A stretch of DNA of 64,000 nucleotides from Lampris incognitus (lineage: Eukaryota; Chordata; Actinopteri; Lampriformes; Lampridae). The stretch spans positions 50,822,897 to 50,886,896 of the forward strand of contig NC_079215.1 of the NCBI RefSeq assembly GCF_029633865.1. Reading direction: 5' to 3'. This document shows positions 60,559 through 64,000 of the stretch, piece after piece. Position 1 is the stretch's first letter. Every line of letters starts with the position of its first letter. Under the pieces are notes generated by a model. The model was not told the origin of the DNA. It did not search any database and saw only the letters and a program-made list of their open reading frames with translations. The position numbers and the translations under genes were made by a program.

Positions 60559-61288
60559 AAACAAATTAATTTCATTTTTTCCACTATTTTTCTTATTTTA
60601 TTCCATTTTTACTTTCCATCATTACTATATTTTTTTTACTCATTGACAAGGTAAGTCTGAGTAAGGCATACTCTCATGTGTAAAAAAAGTTTATTAATGA
60701 GATTGCATAGATTGAGCACCAGAGAGGGGGCAGGATATTATAAGTAGGAACTTCCTCCTGCTCCTTTTCGAACATGTAATCGTTTGTTTGTTTGCTGTGT
60801 TTAAAATAATTTCATTTTGCTTTTTCTATGTTTGAAATAAAGACCTACCCACCTACCTACCTACCGACCTAATGTATTATAACTTCTTGCCAAGAGATGG
60901 CGTCAAAGCCCGTAACGTGCAAGGGATCTTTAGTGGTCTAATATATTGCCTGACGAGACTAACACAAATTACATATTCGGTTAGTCCTGTCAAAGTATAT
61001 TAGTTAAAAAAAATCAGAGAAACTCAAGTTGTATTTTTTTGGTTTCTTTTGTTTTACCTTTGCGAATATATACACAACCAACATAATATTTGAATCCCTT
61101 TTTCCGTTGGCATTATAATGGGACGGCTGAGCGGCACCGTACCTGGCGCCAAAATTCAAGTTCGAAAACATTACGCTTGTCAGTGCTAGTGTCATTACTA
61201 GCTTTCCGGCTAAAGGCCCTTTCAGAAATTTTGTTTTCGGTTTGAAATTCCCAAATTCTTACATTTTGGGAGGAAAAGCTGGCCAGGG

Positions 61289-62971
61289 ATGCACATCAAA
61301 TCTGTTATTATCGAGGGATTCAAATCCTATGCACAGAGGACAGAGATCAACGGATTTGATCCACTATTCAACGCGATCACCGGACTGAATGGCAGCGGAA
61401 AATCCAACATTTTGGACTCGATATGCTTTCTTTTAGGCATAAGCAATCTTACTCAGGTAAGCGCCTTCCTACATATTAACCTGTTAGAAAGGCTGAATCG
61501 TGATAGCTAATCACATTACTGTTGTTCTTCGGTGCTGTAAACCAGTGGTTCTCAAGGTGGGGTCCGCGAAATAATTTGCTATAAATTATGCTTCATAATT
61601 AAAAAGCGCATATCTACAGATGGGGACCATTTGCGTGCATAAGTGGTATTAGTATGAAACCGAAATGTGTTTCTGTTTATCACTGTGAAACAGGTCTGAA
61701 GTATTTAGGCTGGAACGTTTTAGAATACAAACAGTTCCAGCATCTGAGAGTACAAATGGTTGCAAGCATGTGTTTAATCAGTGTTACGATTATGAGGGGG
61801 TCCTTGGAAAAGTTTCTCCTCGGTAAGGGGTCCATGGCCCCAAAAAGTTTGAGAGCCTCTGCTATAAACAACCATGACACCGCTGAGTAGTTAAACCGTT
61901 CGTTTGCAACGTTTTATATCCTCTTACTTTATCACAATATCCTGAAATTACATCGCACAAATGCATTCTCATGAAATGTGGATGTCTCTCTTTCAAATAA
62001 AGGTACGAGCCTCCAATCTCCAGGATTTGGTGTACAAAAATGGGCAGGCTGGTATCACCAAGGCCACAGTGTCCATTACGTTTGATAACTCCAATAAAAG
62101 TCAGAGCCCTTTTGGGTTTGAAACTCATGATGAGATTACAATCACCAGACAGGTTGGCAAAACTACATCAATAAGCACGATTTATAAAATATATGTGAGT
62201 TCTGTCACAGGGCACATAAAATGGATATTTTATAGTGTCATAGTAATATTCATTGCTTTTTCCCCCTTCTAAGGTGGTGCTTGGTGGCAGAAATAAGTAC
62301 CTAATCAATGGGGTTAATGCCAACAACACCAGGGTACAGGACCTGTTCTGCTCTGTTGGCCTCAATGTCAACAACCCGCATTTCCTTATCATGCAGGTCA
62401 GAATGCCATTTGTCACCATATGACATTGTGATTGCAATCATATAGGACAAATGGATCCCAATCATATGACAACTGGTTCTTTCTTGTTGTGATCCTAATC
62501 ATGTCTTTAATGTGCACAGAGACTTACTGAGTTTCATGCGGTTTCTGTATTTTAGGGAAGGATCACCAAGGTCCTAAATATGAAGCCACCAGAGGTAAAA
62601 CATACAATCTACATTCTCACCCTCGTCTTTTCTACCTTTCAATTTGTTGGTAGTCCTCATTTTCTCTCCTCAGATTCTTTCCATGATTGAGGAGGCAGCC
62701 GGCACCAGGATGTATGAGTGCAAGAAGATCACTGCTCAGAAAACTATTGAGAAAAAGGAGGCCAAGCTGAATGAGATTCAGACTGTATGTCCAACTTCCT
62801 AATTGATACTATATTGTCACTTGTGTTTCTTCTATGTTAATTCAGCAGTGATAAGTCACTACAAGGGGAAAATTTCCACCACTGTTTAAGATATTTTTAT
62901 AATTTCTGCCCATTTTTCTCCTATAGATTTTGGATGAAGAAATTACACCCACCATGTTGAAGTTAAAAGAG
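61289..62971 (+). CDS. smc2: SMC2, condensin core ATPase (5' part; continues past window)
   Basis: Structural maintenance of chromosomes 2 pairs with SMC4 in condensin I and II and compacts mitotic chromosomes. Six exons are read: 61289-61456, 62003-62152, 62274-62396, 62556-62594, 62674-62784 and 62927-62971, all in phase 0. The start ATG opens [20 protein letters not shown]; the Walker A motif GLNGSGKSN is at residues 32-40. Then come [54 protein letters not shown] and [18 protein letters not shown], and the coiled coil begins in [12 protein letters not shown]. This is near-identical to human SMC2. The donor of exon 2 (CAG|gttggc) is weaker than the rest. The rest of the gene lies off the right edge; the current intron contains an L2/CR1 LINE. 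Confidence 0.96.
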
Positions 62972-63064
62972 GTAGGCTGGGGAGGAGGCATTTATGTGAA
63001 AAGAAATTGTTAAACTGCTGTAGGTTTTTCTTTACTCTCCTACGAGAAGCATTATCTTTAAAAT

Positions 63065-63189
63065 GGTTAGGCCTGAACATTTTGATTCTTCGAAGAAAGT
63101 TGAATCAGTTCATCTGGCCATCTTGATGCATGCTCAATAATCCAAGTAAGAAAATCAAAGAAGGTTGAATCAGTTCATCTGGATACAGC
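63065..63189. mobile_element. Penelope-like terminal fragments, tandem
   Basis: AGTTGAATCAGTTCATCTGG occurs twice (about 63097 and 63160), followed by ATACAGCGTTTATTG. Same terminal sequence as at 36-38 kb and 51.7 kb. Confidence 0.65.
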
Positions 63190-64000
63190 GTTTATTGGCA
63201 ACATTCAAAATCACGATGTGCTCCACCATTTTTATGCTGACGACACTCAGTTACACATGCCACTAAAACCCACAGATCCTAGCGCGCTAACAAATCTCAC
63301 AACTTGCCTGTCTGACATTAAATCCTGGATGTCCAAAAATTTTCTCATTTAATGATAAGTCTGAGCTCATTCTGTTCAGACCCAAAAATTTCATCAGCCC
63401 TTTTGTTACTGATCTTGGTGGTCTGTCAGGTAGTCTTAAGCAGGCTGCTAGAAATCTTGGGGTAATATTCGATGCTAACCTCAGTTTTGATAATCAAATC
63501 AAATATGTTCAGTCATGCTTTTTCCAGCTCAAGCTAATCTCCAAAATTAGGTCATTTTTATCAATTGCCGATCTGCGAAAAGTTGTATGGGCTTTTATCT
63601 TTTCTCAGCTTGACTATTGTAAGGAAATTTATTCTGGTATCAGCAAGGGCTCCCTCCACCGCCTGCAGCTGGTACAAAATGCCGCTGCTCGGCTCATTAG
63701 CAGGACAAGGAGGTATGACCATATCACTCCTGTGCTTGCCTCCCTACACTGGCTTCCTGTTATAATTCAAATTGATTTCAAAATTTTACTGCTCACTTTT
63801 AAGGCTTTAAACGGTTTTGCGCCTTCATACAATTGTGGTTTATTAACTTGGTATATGCCCCCTCGACCACCAGTTGGAGCCCTGCTAGTTATTCCCAGGT
63901 CTCGGTTTGTTACAAAGGGTGCTCGGGTTTCTGCTGTTAGAGCCCCCACACTTTGGAACTCTCTTCCTGTTGAACTAAGACAAACCAAGTCTCGAGCTTC
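63190..64000 (+). mobile_element. L2/CR1-like LINE in smc2 intron
   Basis: The RT motif DDTQLHMPLKP (about 63240) is followed by NLGVIFDANLSFDNQIKYVQ, FIFSQLDYCKEIYSGISKGS, LHRLQLVQNAAARLISRTRR, YDHITPVLASLHWLPV and APTLWNSLPVELRQTKSRA. One frameshift lies near 63350. Same orientation as smc2; continues past the window edge. Confidence 0.82.

Overview
The window is vertebrate genomic DNA, almost certainly from a ray-finned (teleost) fish. The evidence is intron-rich genes whose proteins match vertebrate KIT, CLOCK, EXOC1L and SMC2, very dense (GT)n, (CT)n and (GATA)n arrays, and fish-style mobile elements: tRNA-derived SINEs, L2/CR1- and L1-clade LINEs, hAT, and a Penelope-like element with a GIY-YIG domain. 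No bacterial, phage or plasmid features were seen. The species cannot be named from sequence alone.

Layout. 504-15360 (+): sixteen exons of a kit receptor tyrosine kinase. They correspond one to one to human KIT exons 6-21, and the 5' part lies off the left edge. 20414-47040 (-): the circadian bHLH-PAS gene clock, with 20 well-supported coding exons and a weaker start exon. kit and clock converge tail to tail, with candidate poly(A) signals about 130 bp apart. 50067-51689 (-): exons of a phosducin-like gene (pdcl2-like) that look damaged. 57873-59302 (+): a three-exon exoc1l gene with a GC-AG intron. 61289 to the right edge (+): the first six coding exons of condensin subunit gene smc2. The block clock - pdcl2 - exoc1l matches the human 4q12 order. 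kit lying directly beside clock, and smc2 following exoc1l, differ from human.

The space between exons is dominated by repeats: at least seven copies of one tRNA-derived SINE, several with clear target-site duplications; two other SINE-like families; L2/CR1, L1 and RTE-like LINE remnants; a hAT element nested inside a SINE that itself carries another SINE; a rearranged Penelope-like element; and MITE-like palindromes. Many GT/CT arrays abut splice sites, above all in kit.

Main points of interest: a single-base premature TAG in the last clock exon followed by 41 in-frame conserved-looking codons; a long extra polyglutamine tract in clock just before the exon-19 coiled coil; a NAGNAG acceptor at the kit kinase-insert boundary corresponding to human Ser715 alternative splicing; the decaying pdcl2 copy; and an unrecognised acidic minus-strand reading frame at 52.9-54.0 kb interrupted by a SINE. 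No wholly new multi-gene system is evident.
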